A stretch of DNA of 64,000 bases, from contig NW_002060952.1 in the NCBI RefSeq assembly GCF_000150275.1, positions 1,106,452 to 1,170,451 on the forward strand. Reading direction: 5' to 3'. A program made the position numbers and the translations under genes. The DNA is from Trichoplax adhaerens. Taxonomy: Eukaryota > Placozoa > Uniplacotomia > Trichoplacea > Trichoplacidae. The notes under the pieces were generated by a model. The model saw only the letters and a list, made by a program, of their open reading frames with translations. It ran no database searches and had not been told where the DNA came from. Shown here in pieces: positions 49,940 through 63,120 of this stretch; position 1 is the stretch's first letter, and each line of letters starts with the position of its first letter.

Positions 49940-52900
49940 ACCGCTCAATTGCTATCTAACCAAGTTAAATTAGTAAGGTAAGAATGACGACTTTTGAGGT
50001 AAGTTTAAATCCTTTTCGACTTTGAGCTGTTTATTAAATTATTACGTAGGAAAACCTGGTTTTATCCTTTTATCAATGAATCCAAGAATAAAATAGAATG
50101 CACCAATTACATTAAAAATATCGAATTAGAATCGCACTACGGTAAAAATTGATTCGACGCACTTCTAAAAGCGATTTAACTCATAAGACAAAGTAGTAGG
50201 GTCCAACATATACGAATATATTTTCCTAGGCTAACGTAATATCATCAATTGTCATTACCTTAGTATGTCTGCTAAGTAAAAAATATTTTCAAAGCGCTTT
50301 CAATAGTAAAATAGCGCAGCTTCGGGCAAGAGCATGATTTCATAAATGATTACACGACAATGGGCATCTCGTGTTTGTAATCGTCTATCATGTTTATATA
50401 TATATGTTATATATGTATCTCAAAGACTTATTCTTTAATTGGTAACAATAGAAGACAGACAATTCAAGAAGCAATTTAATGTATTATTGACTTTGAAATG
50501 AGTAATTTTATGCCTTTTTTTCTTTATTAAAACAATCTACTGGATCGAATGACCGTAAAATTTGGTAGTTTCCATTAAGGACATTATGAATAGAATCAAA
50601 CCAGTGGTTCTTCGAGCTTGATGTGCCTGGCACCAGTGTAATAAGTTAGGCTTGATCATTCGGAATATGAAAGTTTCATTGAATTGATCGATCTCAAGTC
50701 ATATTTAGTACCGTATGCTTACTTTTTCTAAGGCAAATACCGCTGAAATTGAGAAATTTAGACTTATAGTGGCTCTTCACCATTATTTTAATGATACAAT
50801 AACGCTAATTGATAGAACGTAATTATAATTTTAGGAACAGCTATTTCTGCTAGATAAGAAGATAATTTGATATTGTTCAAGATAGGAATAATTAATTATC
50901 GTAATGATGATTATTGATTTCCTTACTAGTTCAATTATCTTTGTCCTATAATAACAGCATTATGCCAATACATTTACTAATTTAAGTTCGTGAAAGATAA
51001 GAAAATTAACACGGCTATAAGGATAGTTGATGGCTCTAGTATTGGTCATCAAAGCATCACTAATGAGAAATATTGTACCGTAATAAGTATATCAAGCAAC
51101 GAAAAACATGATCATACTGTAATGTAGAATTAAATAGTATAAGCGTACGACAGAAGGAATTGACAAATTCCAATCTACATGTCTTAACTAAGATCGCATC
51201 CTGGTAAATTAATTAAAGGAAGTACTGAACGATGGCTACTGCACGAGTATAACATTAATCGATTTCAAAGACTATTTACTACCACTTCTTTATTTTTAGG
51301 ATTTCATAATTCGAGCTATAATTGACAAGGCTCCGTTCAGAGATTTATAGTGCTTTTTTCGCTATTATCACCGACCGCCTGCATATCTATCTATGTTTAC
51401 AATTTAATGATCTATGTCCGCAAGATAACATTATAATTCTACTTCTGGTGTTATTCGGTTGATATTTGACTATATGTAAACAAGTAGTGTAGAATAAAAT
51501 CTGCCGATCTGGTAGGATTTAATCTTTCGTTCGTTTATATAAGTTACTACAAGATAAATATTTGTTGGACACGTACAAAATTATTCAAAGATCAACTACG
51601 CTATTCTTTTCTTAAAGAAAAGTAAAGAAATCATAACCTATTTTCTAATCAACTCCGAATAATCATACCCTCATTCTAATGTTCAATTATAAGAACTTGA
51701 AATCTTTTCGCATATCGAAATTTTGTAATTAGACAATAAATGAAATTAATCTAAAGTAAATTACTGCAACAGATATTAACTGTCAAAAACATCAAACGTA
51801 CAACATATTTGCAGAAAGAAAATTTTGATTAAGAAACAGGCATATTTTCACTCGCGCATTGTAATTAACCTCATTCTAATTAGTTTAAATGATGACTGCC
51901 TATGTGATCACGATGGGATATTGTACATTTTTAGTCATATCATAATTACATGGCATAAGAGTTACAGAGGGAACTTTTTGTTTACATGATAACAGCATTA
52001 AAGTATAGGTTAGAGATGTACTGGAATTTAGATAACCATCTTCACCGTTGTATACAGAACAAATAAATTTACGGCTTAAAACTTGTTAATCAAAACTGCT
52101 AACTGAAATAATCGCTGAAATAAAAGGGATGAAGGTTTTATGGAGTATCATTCCGTTTGCATCAAAATCAATTTCATAGTGCTACCATGCATACCTTTAT
52201 AATTGGGCATCGTGTCCGTGCCGTAAATTAACACTAACGTAATTGAGCGTTACCTAAATTTCACTTCTTATCGAAAGGTGAAATCAACTGATGTAGATGA
52301 CATCGTCAAATCAGTTTAATGCCTAGAGTCAGTATTGCAAATTTTTACACAATTTATTACAATCACCTGCTAGTGCATGATTATAATTAGAACATTTTTT
52401 AATGCAAGTTTAAAAGAATTTTTTGATAATCCATAATACGCCACATTATGCGCTGAAATTAGATTCGGGTAATTAAATATTATTCTTATATATACAGTAA
52501 TCCGATCTTAACCAGTGGTTGATGTTGCTTTATAATCCTATCGTAAGTGATTGATTGACTAAAATTAGATTAGCAAAACGATGAAAAGCCTTCCAAAATG
52601 AATTAATTCAAAAAATGACAAGCAGAATCTATGCTAATTAAGTCTTCCAGTTAATTAAGAATGCTATGGAGTAGATTTAGTAATACTTTGCTAAGTAGTT
52701 AGTAGTCGTAGATATGTAATTTGAATATAATGTATGTAATAAAATGTCTACTTTCGGGAATCTAGACTTTTGAACCTATTATATTATTCTATTAGTTTGG
52801 TTACAGCTACACGGTTAATTGCATAGCACGATTAAAATAGAGTTCAATAGATATATTCGGTTCAAAAATAAGGTTTGAAAATAACCAAAGACCATGATAA

Positions 52901-53002
52901 AATAATGTTGCATGATAGAAAAATGTTGTAATATAGAGACACTCTAGCGCTGCCAGTTTTGCCTAATTCGATATCAGTTCGTCGATAGTGAATAGAGCAT
53001 TA
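49940..53002. other. Intergenic between carboxypeptidases 2 and 3
   Basis: AT-rich, no gene recognised on either strand. Contains a short TA microsatellite near 50398. Nothing else supported. Confidence 0.45.
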
Positions 53003-54433
53003 TTACGGATAATTAACATTTTGGATAAAACTTTTAAACATAACCATCACTTCATTGGGCTTCCCTTCCGAAACAAGATGTCCAGCACCCTTAACCGTTA
53101 AATAATCTAAATTCTGAAAACGCTCAACAAAACCTGCAACTTGTTTACCATTTTCATTAGTATAATGCCAAGGACGCAGCTCCTGTATCATAGTTCGATT
53201 TAAATGTTCTACATTCCAACGTCCGCCTACAATGTTGCAAATTAAGTCTGTATCACCAAAGTAAAGTAAAATTCGATAATTTCGAAGTGTCTGCAACTGA
53301 TTAAGGATGGACTTGTACTGAAATTGATAGCGTCGATATACATTAGAATTACAAATAGCCCAAGTTGAAGCTTGACTATGAATATGCAAGGCACTTCTCA
53401 CTTGAGGTAAATTAAAATATATCTTCTCTTTACTGCGATTAAAACATCGTGGTGTCGTATACTCAAGATCCCATTTATTAGGCGCCAAAGCACTGATCGA
53501 ATATTGTAGTCGAGTATTATATGGCGTTTCCGACCAGCAATCTTGATATACATTATAAGAGTTTAGACCGTCAGCAAACAATCTACGGTAAGCCTTCAAG
53601 AAATAAAATTGACATATCGGCTCATTAGATTGATAAAAGATACACTTCTCTTCGGCATAACAACAAAATTTTTTTATTCTATCCCAAAGCACAGGACCGT
53701 ATAATGCGTGATAATAACCAAAGTACATAGCAGAATCAAAATTTTTTTGAAAATCAAATATTCCGCTACCAATCATGATTCCAGCTAAAGATAGGCTTGA
53801 ATCTTGGATCAATCGTAGAGCAAGCGTTGTGACATAAACAGCACCATAACTTTCGCCGCTAAGATAAAAATTTGATAATGAATATTGAGGAAATCGCTTA
53901 TAAAATTCCTTAATCGCTTGATGATTTTTCATAGCTGTTGAGTTGTCACTAGATGTATAATCTTGTTGCGTATTGTAAGAATAACCAACTCCAATTGGCG
54001 ACTCCAAGTAGATTATATTTGCAAATTTATTCCAAGAAGTATTTCGTAGACTCAAAGTTAGGTCTTCCTCGATGGAAAAAGGACCGTGTTCATTAATTAA
54101 ACCAGATAAAGAACTACAACCTGGACCGCCATTTAACCATAATACAACTGGATCAGCTGATGCATTACCTTGGGATTCGAAAAACCAGTAGTGCAAACGG
54201 TCGTTGCTACCTACATTAAAGTAACCGGAAAAATGTCTAAACCTAATACTTTGTTTTAAGCCTGGTAATTGATGAACCTCATCAGCTAACGCTTCTGAAG
54301 TATAGCTTGTAGCTTGCGATGGTTGATTGAAGAAAATCACTATCTGGACGATTAAGAGCCATTTTGTACAGCTGAAGTAACGATGTAGAGATTGATGTGC
54401 TCTCTTATACGATGCGAAATTAGATAAAAACAT
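53003..54433 (-). CDS. Serine carboxypeptidase, cathepsin A-like (S10), copy 3
   Basis: Intronless paralog of 476 residues starting at ATG 54433. The N-terminus is basic (ASYKRAHQSLHRYFSCTK), then a hydrophobic signal segment at about 25-40. [14 protein letters not shown] is at about 99-112. The nucleophile is Ser194 in GESYGAVYVT (Ala and Gly swapped relative to the consensus GESYAG). The acid is probably Asp396 (YFGDTDLICN), and His452 is in GAGHLVSEGKP, where the usual Pro after the His-Val is Ser. The triad is intact but residues around it have drifted, so altered specificity is possible. No C-terminal anchor. Same strand and spacing pattern as copies 1 and 2. Confidence 0.94.
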   Translation of the reverse strand: MFLSNFASYKRAHQSLHRYFSCTKWLLIVQIVIFFNQPSQATSYTSEALADEVHQLPGLKQSIRFRHFSGYFNVGSNDRLHYWFFESQGNASADPVVLWLNGGPGCSSLSGLINEHGPFSIEEDLTLSLRNTSWNKFANIIYLESPIGVGYSYNTQQDYTSSDNSTAMKNHQAIKEFYKRFPQYSLSNFYLSGESYGAVYVTTLALRLIQDSSLSLAGIMIGSGIFDFQKNFDSAMYFGYYHALYGPVLWDRIKKFCCYAEEKCIFYQSNEPICQFYFLKAYRRLFADGLNSYNVYQDCWSETPYNTRLQYSISALAPNKWDLEYTTPRCFNRSKEKIYFNLPQVRSALHIHSQASTWAICNSNVYRRYQFQYKSILNQLQTLRNYRILLYFGDTDLICNIVGGRWNVEHLNRTMIQELRPWHYTNENGKQVAGFVERFQNLDYLTVKGAGHLVSEGKPNEVMVMFKSFIQNVNYP

Positions 54434-57400
54434 AGCAGCAACAGATGAAAAAATCGTCTTTTAGCTTTGAATGCTACAAAATGACTGAATTGTAACAATG
54501 TAACACTTTAGTGCTAATGTTACTAAAACTGCGAACCTTACCTTAATTAATATTTTATCTCGATAAAAGGGCAGGAGAAAATAACAAGCAATATTGACTT
54601 TGATTTATTAGTGAATGGTTACTATTAATAAACGTACAGTAATAATTCTATGCATACTTCTTTCGTTCTATTCGTCTAGTAATGTATCATACTTTGTTAT
54701 TCTATTAGCAAGATAGTAGGAATACGTAGAGGCAGAGATGAAAGATTATTCAATGTGGTAGAATACAATAAACTCTAATAGTGAGATAAACATCCTTACC
54801 AATATTAACTACTGTAATTATCGTTTTTTAAACTAGACAAGTCATGAGTTCAGTCATAGAATGATTCGGTAATAATTGAAATACTATTTAGCTTTTCGAC
54901 ACATTTTAATCAAATAATAATTACTTGTATTTCATTGTGCTTGCCTTTTATATTGAAAAACAATAAATTGTCTTTAATATTTATTTTCTGAGGTTTCTTT
55001 GATACTTAGCGCACAATCAGCGGGTGATTGTGAGTGTAGCCTAGCAAACAAAAAAGTTATTTAATTAATCGTCCTTGCCCTAAGGATTTTAGGGCGTTGC
55101 TACGGCACGCAGTCTACGTAAAAATCCGATCATAATTACTGAAAGAGATATTGTTATTACAACTAGGCTAATTTTATACAAGAAAAATAAAATATTTTGT
55201 TGATTGCAAATGGACCACTAATGATGTAATGTTGTTTATGGAGTGCGTCGTTAGATCCATAAGTCACTCGTAAATATGGTTATAAAATATATGAAAAAGC
55301 GATGAATTTAATTTCGATCTAAGCAAATTTTAATTCTGCTACTGTAAAATAGCAACATGATTAGATCAGTTCTCTACACCTAATGATTGATGTAAGCAGT
55401 CGCATCTTGTGCTTGTAGTCAGTAATTGAAATTATTCTATGAGACATACCGGTAACATACGAATATCAAGAGCGAATTTAAAGCTTATACTTTTATACCG
55501 TTCTAAAAGATATAATAAATGACAACTGTAGTCGTTCAAAAATTTAGTTGAAGAGATTAATAGATTACACAAGAAGTACTGGTATAGTCAAGATCGTTGT
55601 TATTAGACTAGAGTGTAGATGATTCGTCCACGGAATGAGCATTTAATATGATAGAATACATCTTTGTAAATAAAGAACTACGAAATTAATGACATTGTGA
55701 TGTACATGCTGATAGAGCAATCTGAGAATTTTCATTGGCATTTTAACTAGAATTTCATGAATGATCGTTAATGTACGAGTACTTGTGTAGAAGCTACTGA
55801 AGGATAGAGCACGGCATGAAAATGAATATGAGTGATAACTTCAAATTAGTTACCCAGCTCGGCCACTCTTGAAATCATGCGATCGTATTTATTTGGCCTT
55901 CATTACCATCATTAATTTACATGGAGATTAAGATGCACCATGCTGCACTAACATACTTTCCTTGATTGAATAATGACCTGCGTTGGATGGTAAACCAAAT
56001 CAGAATACAATTTCTAACTTGTTTGAAACACTATAAGAAAGTATTAATGAAAAGTCGAAACTAAATAACGTAATGCATTAAGCTGCAGCCTTTAATAAAT
56101 GATGAAATAAAGACGGTCTTGTATAACAAATAATAATCTTCATTGCTCGAAATGACGTAACTGTGATAGACTTGACAAATTGTTTATCACAGTCAATTGG
56201 ATGGTATTTGACAAAAGTTTTTGCCTACTGCAACTCTTGAATCCAATTCAATATGTTACCATTATAACTTCGTTCGTTACTGGGCTTAGATACACCTGTC
56301 GAAGGTTTGGTTAGGCTGTAGTACGCTGCGATAGAGGGTTCAATTAGTCGGCAGAAAATCACGTATTTGCCATTTAAGAGAATTATGCAATATCTTAGGA
56401 AAAAGTTGATGGAAACTTTACTCATCTTTTCTTCATAGGTTATAGTAGCCTGAGACAGAGGGTTTGATGAGTAGGCAGAGGTTGAAGTAGTTGCTATTTC
56501 AGAGAATTACATCAACTTAGGAGAAAACTAATACTTTATTGTAGCTAACAATTCGCATAAAACGCAGTAGGACAGTAGATTACTATGAAGCAGTATGTAA
56601 ACTGTGGTGACATCGAACCTTATATCTGATTAAAAAATTACTTCAAGGGTTGGATGGACACCTTTGAAGTAGTAATTTAACAAATAGGAGAAGGTGTTAT
56701 AAATTGATGAATACAGTGTACACTATACAGTACGTTGTGTGCGATTGTAAGTGGATGTTTATTATATTCAAAAGTGATCTATGATATAGAAAGTGATGCA
56801 TCCAAGCTAAATTATTACATATTTAAGGGCGATATTTCATCTACTTTTATTAGCGTTATGATGTAGTGCAGTCCGTACATTTCTATTTGCACTGCCTAGC
56901 TGTCAATGCGAGTTGGCTATTTGAGAAAAGCGAAGGTATCGGTAACTACATAGATATAATTTATTTTGTTATGTAGAGAATAGCCTTACTGAGATGTTAT
57001 CGCTGGGCTAACAACGTGCGACTTTTCGAAAGAGCGCGATATTTTCATAACAACACCAAATGTGTCATGATTACAAACATATAGATAAATATGTTATGAT
57101 ATAACTCAACTGAATCCTGAATTATAAGATCTCTGACTTGTTGTGTTACTATTACTACTCTGTTTAAAATAATAATAAAAGTTGTTATTTGGAACATTAA
57201 TAAGAAAGAAGAATTTGTTACAGTTATTTTGATAATAAAATTCTGATTAATAGTTTAACTAAGAAAGTGTATTTCATTCAGCTTATTGGTTTGAAGCAGG
57301 CTCTAATACATTATTTACATAATTCTTATTTTTTATTATATAAAAAAATGTTTCATTTATTCGAAAGATCAATTATAAGCTGATGTCTAATGGTAAAATG

Positions 57401-57834
57401 CTCTTATTAATGCCATTAATACAAGAACCAATAATACCGTAATTAATGATGTCTTAGATAAGAAAGATCAATTAAGGCAAATGTTTTGTATTATTCTCAG
57501 TAATTTATGGTTACTATACTTAAAAGACCAATAGAATGAATAATTGGTAAAAAAACTAACTGAAATAGTGACAAATTATATATTATAAAAATTAAACTTT
57601 TAATCTTCATATATATGTATGTAACGGTTTACACATATTATTTAACTGATATCACCAATGGAAGTTACTTTTCATTAAACAATTATTTACAACACTAAAA
57701 ATGCTTCAATAAAGGCGTTATCATTATTTACCATCAAATTTTATTTATGAGGGTGCATTTATCATCTTGGTCATAGTGTATTGTAGCTATTTCTAACCAT
57801 TCTGTTAGCTGATTCAGTAATAAAAATATTGGTC
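54434..57834. other. Intergenic, with a degenerate repeat near 56.3-56.5 kb
   Basis: No gene recognised. Two diverged copies of a block of about 95 bp start near 56311 and 56438 (ggtt.agtag.ctg.ga.agagggtt ... gagaattac... cttagga.aaa). A possible third, weaker copy ends near 56695. The minus-strand frame at 56225-56425 lies in this repeat and is unlikely to be real. Confidence 0.45.
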
Positions 57835-58760
57835 ATGGATTCTTCTTGGTATAACGTGTCAAATATTACCTGTGGTCAATTCATTTTAAATCGATTAGTA
57901 GCATCTATAGCTATTCAGATCGTATTTAGAATCATTGCATTTTGCCTCAATAGCGACGTTTGTCCAATTATTATCACTCATAAAAGTCTCTATGAGCCAT
58001 TTAACTATTTAACCACTAGTTTATCCTTATCAGAAATGTTGCTTTCGATTGCCGTAATATTTAACGGAACTGTAGACGCTATTGCTCTTAGACGTTTTGC
58101 ATTATCACCACTAGTGACAGTAATATGTAAATTGGACATATTTGTGTCTTAAACGGCTTTTTCTATTTCTGCACTTAAATTACTAGCTATTTGTTGTAAA
58201 GATATTAAGCAATACCCCAATTACGCCATCACTCGATGACTTTCCAAATACGCGCGAAATATTGACTTACATTTGGTTATTAGCTATTCTAAATAGCATA
58301 ATTCCGAGTATCTATTCTGGAATAAAGATCTTTCCATTATACTGCTCTATTCTGAGTTATTGAAATAAAAGCGTTAAGTTATACTACTTCTATTCTAGCC
58401 TTCTTAACGCGTGTAACACCTATTGCACTGATGTTAGTTTGTTATACAATTATTGCTACTAAATTTTATCGTTACGTTACTTTTATTCAACCAGCTTCAA
58501 TGGAATTAAATCGTTGCAATCAACGTATGAAAAGAAAAGTTATTCTTGCAATTTTTATATCAGTTGTATCTGAAGGTACTGGTTTGCCATTATTTATAAT
58601 GATTGCTTTAGTGGCAGTTGGTTCTTGTGAATATTAGATGTCACAAACACAACAAATTCGGATCTTTGCTATGTCAGGCTTTGTTGTGCCGCCTATTATC
58701 GATCCGATACTATATAACGTAGCCAGCAGTAAATTTCGTGAAATTTTTATATCTCTGTAA
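57835..58760 (+). pseudogene. Decayed class A GPCR, paralog of the receptor at 63121
   Basis: From ATG 57835 the frame is open through helices 1-2 and loop 1 to the helix 3 start (THKSLYEPFNYLTTSLSLSE, VICKLDIF), then hits a stop at 58150. Further receptor-like text continues in shifted frames: SIIPSIYSGIKIFPLYCSIL (helix 4 and loop 2), then KRKVILAIFISVVSEGTGLP at about 58530 (helix 6), a stop at 58636, and GFVVPPIIDPILYNVASSKF (helix 7, DPILY for NPxxY) ending at 58760. At least three inactivating changes, with no splice sites that would remove them cleanly. Shared words with the intact gene: KSL.EPF.YL, LSLS, CKLDIF, TGLPL. Not functional as a full receptor. Confidence 0.85.
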
Positions 58761-60272
58761 GGTCACTATTGCCTAATCAGGCCATAAATTGACGATAAGC
58801 TTACGTCGTCAATATTCAACCCATGAACGCTTAATTGTGGTTCAATCATGACCTCGAAGTATCAGCTACAGGTACTTATTTATCATTGGTGATGATCTCA
58901 TCTATTTATAAACTATAAAAGATATTAATACGAAAAATATTACAACGATTAAGGAAGATTAATCTTTATTTTATTTAAAATCCTAATTTATTATTTAATA
59001 ATAATTATGCTATCAACTAGGGCATTTATCTATACCGTCAAAACAATATCATTAACGTAGCTAGTGAACCATTTAGTGAAGCCCATTTTTAATTTAGAGG
59101 AGATGGTTTTAATGATTAGTATTGCAGCATCTGTTAATTTCAATCTAATCATGACTTTAATCTTCATTTTCTGATTGAACTTAACAAAAGGATGTTGTTA
59201 GACATTCAAGGTAGTAATATTAAGAATGTTTGATATTCAATCGTTTACAATACATTCAACCTGAAGAGTGAAGAACAATTCTTCAAGAATGAGCTATGAA
59301 ATTATGTTTATGATTTTAAATACTATAGTCAGGTAGCTATTTAAGCCAAGATTTGAGAGATCTGGCTTGAAGAAGGAGGGTAAATTCGCTAAGTAGCGAA
59401 ATAGTATAAGCACTTCTAAATACAAAATATTTTCACGTGTTTTCTACTTTACTCATTTATTTTCTATCGACCATTTAGATCTGTAGAAACGTGGAATACA
59501 TATGTTCTTGATTTAATTAGTTAAATGATTGAAGTACGTGAGGCAGTTTATTGCTGTTTAAAGCTAATCAACGGAATACTGTGTGCCAAGAAGAAAAATA
59601 CTTACAGATGATTGATGCAGCAAGACACTGCTTCATTGAAATAAGCAAGCATTATTCTGTGAATGATGACGTCATTACCTTTCTAGAATTTAAAATTATG
59701 ATATTAATCAGCATCTATTTTGAGACTATTTTGGCTTATAGAATAGGCTTAGCTATTACAGAGTTTACGTGATACGCCAAAAAATTTCATCTTAGATAAT
59801 ACTTGGGCATGCTAAAGCTTTACTAGCGCTTTGTGGTGAACACAAATTTCATTGATTTTTTTTATTACCTTCTATTTGAAATAACTCGTAACTGAATTAC
59901 TTACGTTTCATATGTATATGTGAGTTTATTCAATTTTTAGCTGAAACAATACGATAGCTGATAATTTTATCAAATAATTTCTCCTCACATCATCAGATAT
60001 GCAACAGTATGGCAATGCTTCATAAGCCATAAAAAGCTTCTGAATCTGTTAGGGGCTCTTATTATTAATAATTATCTAGTTTGAGAATGGTTTAACAATA
60101 TGCTCAAAATAACTTGCATTTCATTTCATCCAGAAAATAGTATTCCTCCACATATTCAAAGTTTGCAGATTAGCTCAATTAATTATTAAAAACTTATTTG
60201 ATCATTACCGGTAAGTACTTATAGAATACTTGATGAGATTAGCATTGAAGGGTAACGTAAAGAATAGGTATT

Positions 60273-60366
60273 ATGGTATTGGTAGACAATAAGTGCATTA
60301 GCGTGAGCCTTTCGCTCGTATTAAGTCTCGGATTTTATTATGTAACCATCATCATCACACATAAAT
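60273..60366 (+). pseudogene. Possible GPCR helix-1 fragment or first exon
   Basis: ATG frame starting MVLVDNKCISVS, then a hydrophobic run ending YYVTIIITHKY and a possible donor (TAT|gtaagg). The tail IIITHK matches the end of helix 1 in the GPCR pseudogene at 57835 (PIIITHKSL). Too short to classify; it may be a relic or an exon whose partner I could not find. Confidence 0.3.
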
Positions 60367-62450
60367 ATGTAAGGTTCGTCTTTGGAACTGTCATAAGTAC
60401 TCTTGTGACACAAGAAAACAAGATAGTACTTATAATAACTTTACTTTAATCCGCAGAACTACTTCCCTAGTCTACGGTATTGTAGCTGGAATCCTTGCGA
60501 AGTACTAACTCTCTCAACACAATATATGATATAAAGCTATCACACAACTTAGCCTTAAGTTGGATCACTTTTTATGGATCACAGTCCTTCTTATATACTC
60601 TTTCAGTAGTTATAAACATAGTTACTATGCTATTAACATATTTCAATAACAAACGTGTTATTACGATTGAATTATCAAATACGGACATTCGAGGCAATAA
60701 ACAATTTCATACGTGAATTTTCTTCGACTGTAAGCGCAGCCAAGCTCCAATGTTCTCGGTGCATACTTGTAACATATTACTATATCATCATAATAATGTC
60801 ATAATAGCTTAGGTTATTACTAACTATAACAATTCCTAAAGTAGAAGCTCATATTCCTAAAAAGTTCAAAACAAAATATTATCATAAACTACTCTTACAT
60901 ATCTAAGTTATTTTTATGACTGTGATAAGAACGTACTTACATAGTCGTATAAACAATCAAATAGTATCATAAATTAAGAGACTATATTCGGTTAGTAGAG
61001 GTCCTAAAAGTATTACGAAATGTAGTTTACTTGCAGGTTTTCTTTCGGTTTGTAAAGTTACGTACAAAGGTTACCTTTCACATCTTATCTTCCCAATTAT
61101 TAGTTGCTCGTTCTCTAATAACAAAGATGAAAAAGATTTCTCTGAAGCAAAAATTTTATCTTCTTACGACTTAAACAGAATATTTCGAATTTTGAATTTA
61201 TTATCAGCAATTTTAAACTGATAATTAAATAAAATAACTAGTTGTATTGCTGCATTAGTGTCTTGGTACATTACACATATTAAATAATTATCTACTAATT
61301 TAGAAAAATTTAGATGTTTAAATTATGATATCAGAATTTACATCTGACCAGTTATCTCATCGGAAGTTTAAACGGCATACATAATGCTAATTTGAAGCGG
61401 CATGCGGACAGCGAACTCAGATAAAGTGTCCAATAGGTATTGTAGTAAGAAAATGGAAGCTGTAATCCAATTATGATGAGCCAGATGCGTTATTGTAACG
61501 TGTATTCACCGCTAGTTCATATAATATTTCATAGTCTTTCCTCTTACTAAGTCCTTGATAAATGATATTCGCAAAAAAAGGATATTAGTTTTAATAATGG
61601 TAACTAACGGATACCACTGAAGCAATTTCTTGCTTGAAAATCGGCGTAAGCCAACGAATACTTCTTGTCTTAAATTGATAAATAAATTCAATATGGATTA
61701 TCATACTACTGCAATTACTGTATGTATGTGATCAAAGTGAGTCCTATTTAAGGTCACTATCAATTTTCAATTTCATATTTTCTTATACTTGTTAATTATT
61801 TAAAAATTAAGCTTTTAATAATCACCTACAATCTGTATACTTATTACCTGCACGACCAATACATCTGTAAAGAATTTATATACTAATTTTGTTATTACAG
61901 TTTTAACCAGTGGTATTATAACACTTAAGCAATTATCTTGTATTGAAGAACGTAGAATGGACAATATCATTTTTTAGTTCTATCAATTTAAATTCCTATA
62001 CTTTGTAGAATTCTTATACGAAAATGATACTCTAAACTAGATCAACTTAGACTACCAACAGTGGTTTATCTATTATTTTCTAGGCCAAACGAACACAGTA
62101 ACAAATGTAGACCTGCTTGATATAGGATGAATATAATAGCTAAATTGCAGTCTTTGAGTCTCATAAGATATATTCGAATGCCAGCATCACAACTAGAATG
62201 TATGAGAGACGTCTTGGTAGTTCAACAGTAAAGAATAACAGCTATTACACTTCTGCTATTCCTTTATAAATGTATTAGTCAACAGTAGATATAAATATCT
62301 CCATTGAAATTCTTTTAATTATTGGAATACGAACCAAGCCAATGATATGGTATAAATGAAATAAAGTGCCAGAGATTAATGATGCTTTCAGTAGTATACC
62401 TGTACCTAATAACGAAATGAATATGCGCATAGGGATAAGATACTATAGAA

Positions 62451-62476
62451 CCCCCCCCCCCAAAAAAAAAAAAAAA
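62451..62476. repeat. C11 followed by A15 homopolymers
   Basis: An uninterrupted run of 11 C then 15 A in otherwise mixed AT-rich DNA. The lengths may be inexact because homopolymers are error-prone. Confidence 0.9.
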
Positions 62477-63120
62477 TTCCATATAGATCCGGTAGCAAGG
62501 ACACTATTGGTACAAACAGTGGCTATAGAATTAATAATTAATTTTTTTATTATTTATGGTCGGATCTAAATGACGTTGATTAAAGGCTTCAACAGCAATC
62601 AACTGTAATAGCTAGTGGAAGTATAATAAATATTTGCCTACAAAAATTTTTCGATTTTTTCAATTTTTAACATGAAAATTTTCCTGCTTTGATATAGCAA
62701 ATTTACCTAAAAACTCTGCAATTTTTAAGAGAATTCATTCAATTAATAACAAGCAAGATCTCTATGCATTAGGCCTAACACTAGGCCTCAAATAAGATTA
62801 AAAGAATCAAGACTCTATTTTAGTTCCTATCATCAATAAGCCGGAAGAAGAGCACTAGGAAACTTTTGACGGCTCTTTCGTCTCATAATTGCATTTAAGC
62901 AACCGCATAAAATATTTAAGACCTTTAAATCTACAAGTCTTATAGGGATGCATATATTTCCTTTATCAGAAAATTTTTTGGAAAGAAAATAATACAGAAA
63001 CTTTTCTGGCTAGTTTGGCTGCCCATTCTTCGTAAACAACTCTACGGTAGTCTTATAATTGCCCGACAAAGAGAAATATCAATCATGATTTCCATCGTCT
63101 TTTCGGCTTGATAAGCAATC

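Larger units (their letters stand above)
58761..63120. other. Intergenic within the GPCR cluster
   Basis: AT-rich and largely empty. Frames at 59551-59772, 60495-60716 and 62366-62569 match nothing I know. The 60495 frame has one hydrophobic stretch that could be a receptor remnant. Contains the C11/A15 homopolymer pair and the short fragment at 60273. Confidence 0.4.
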
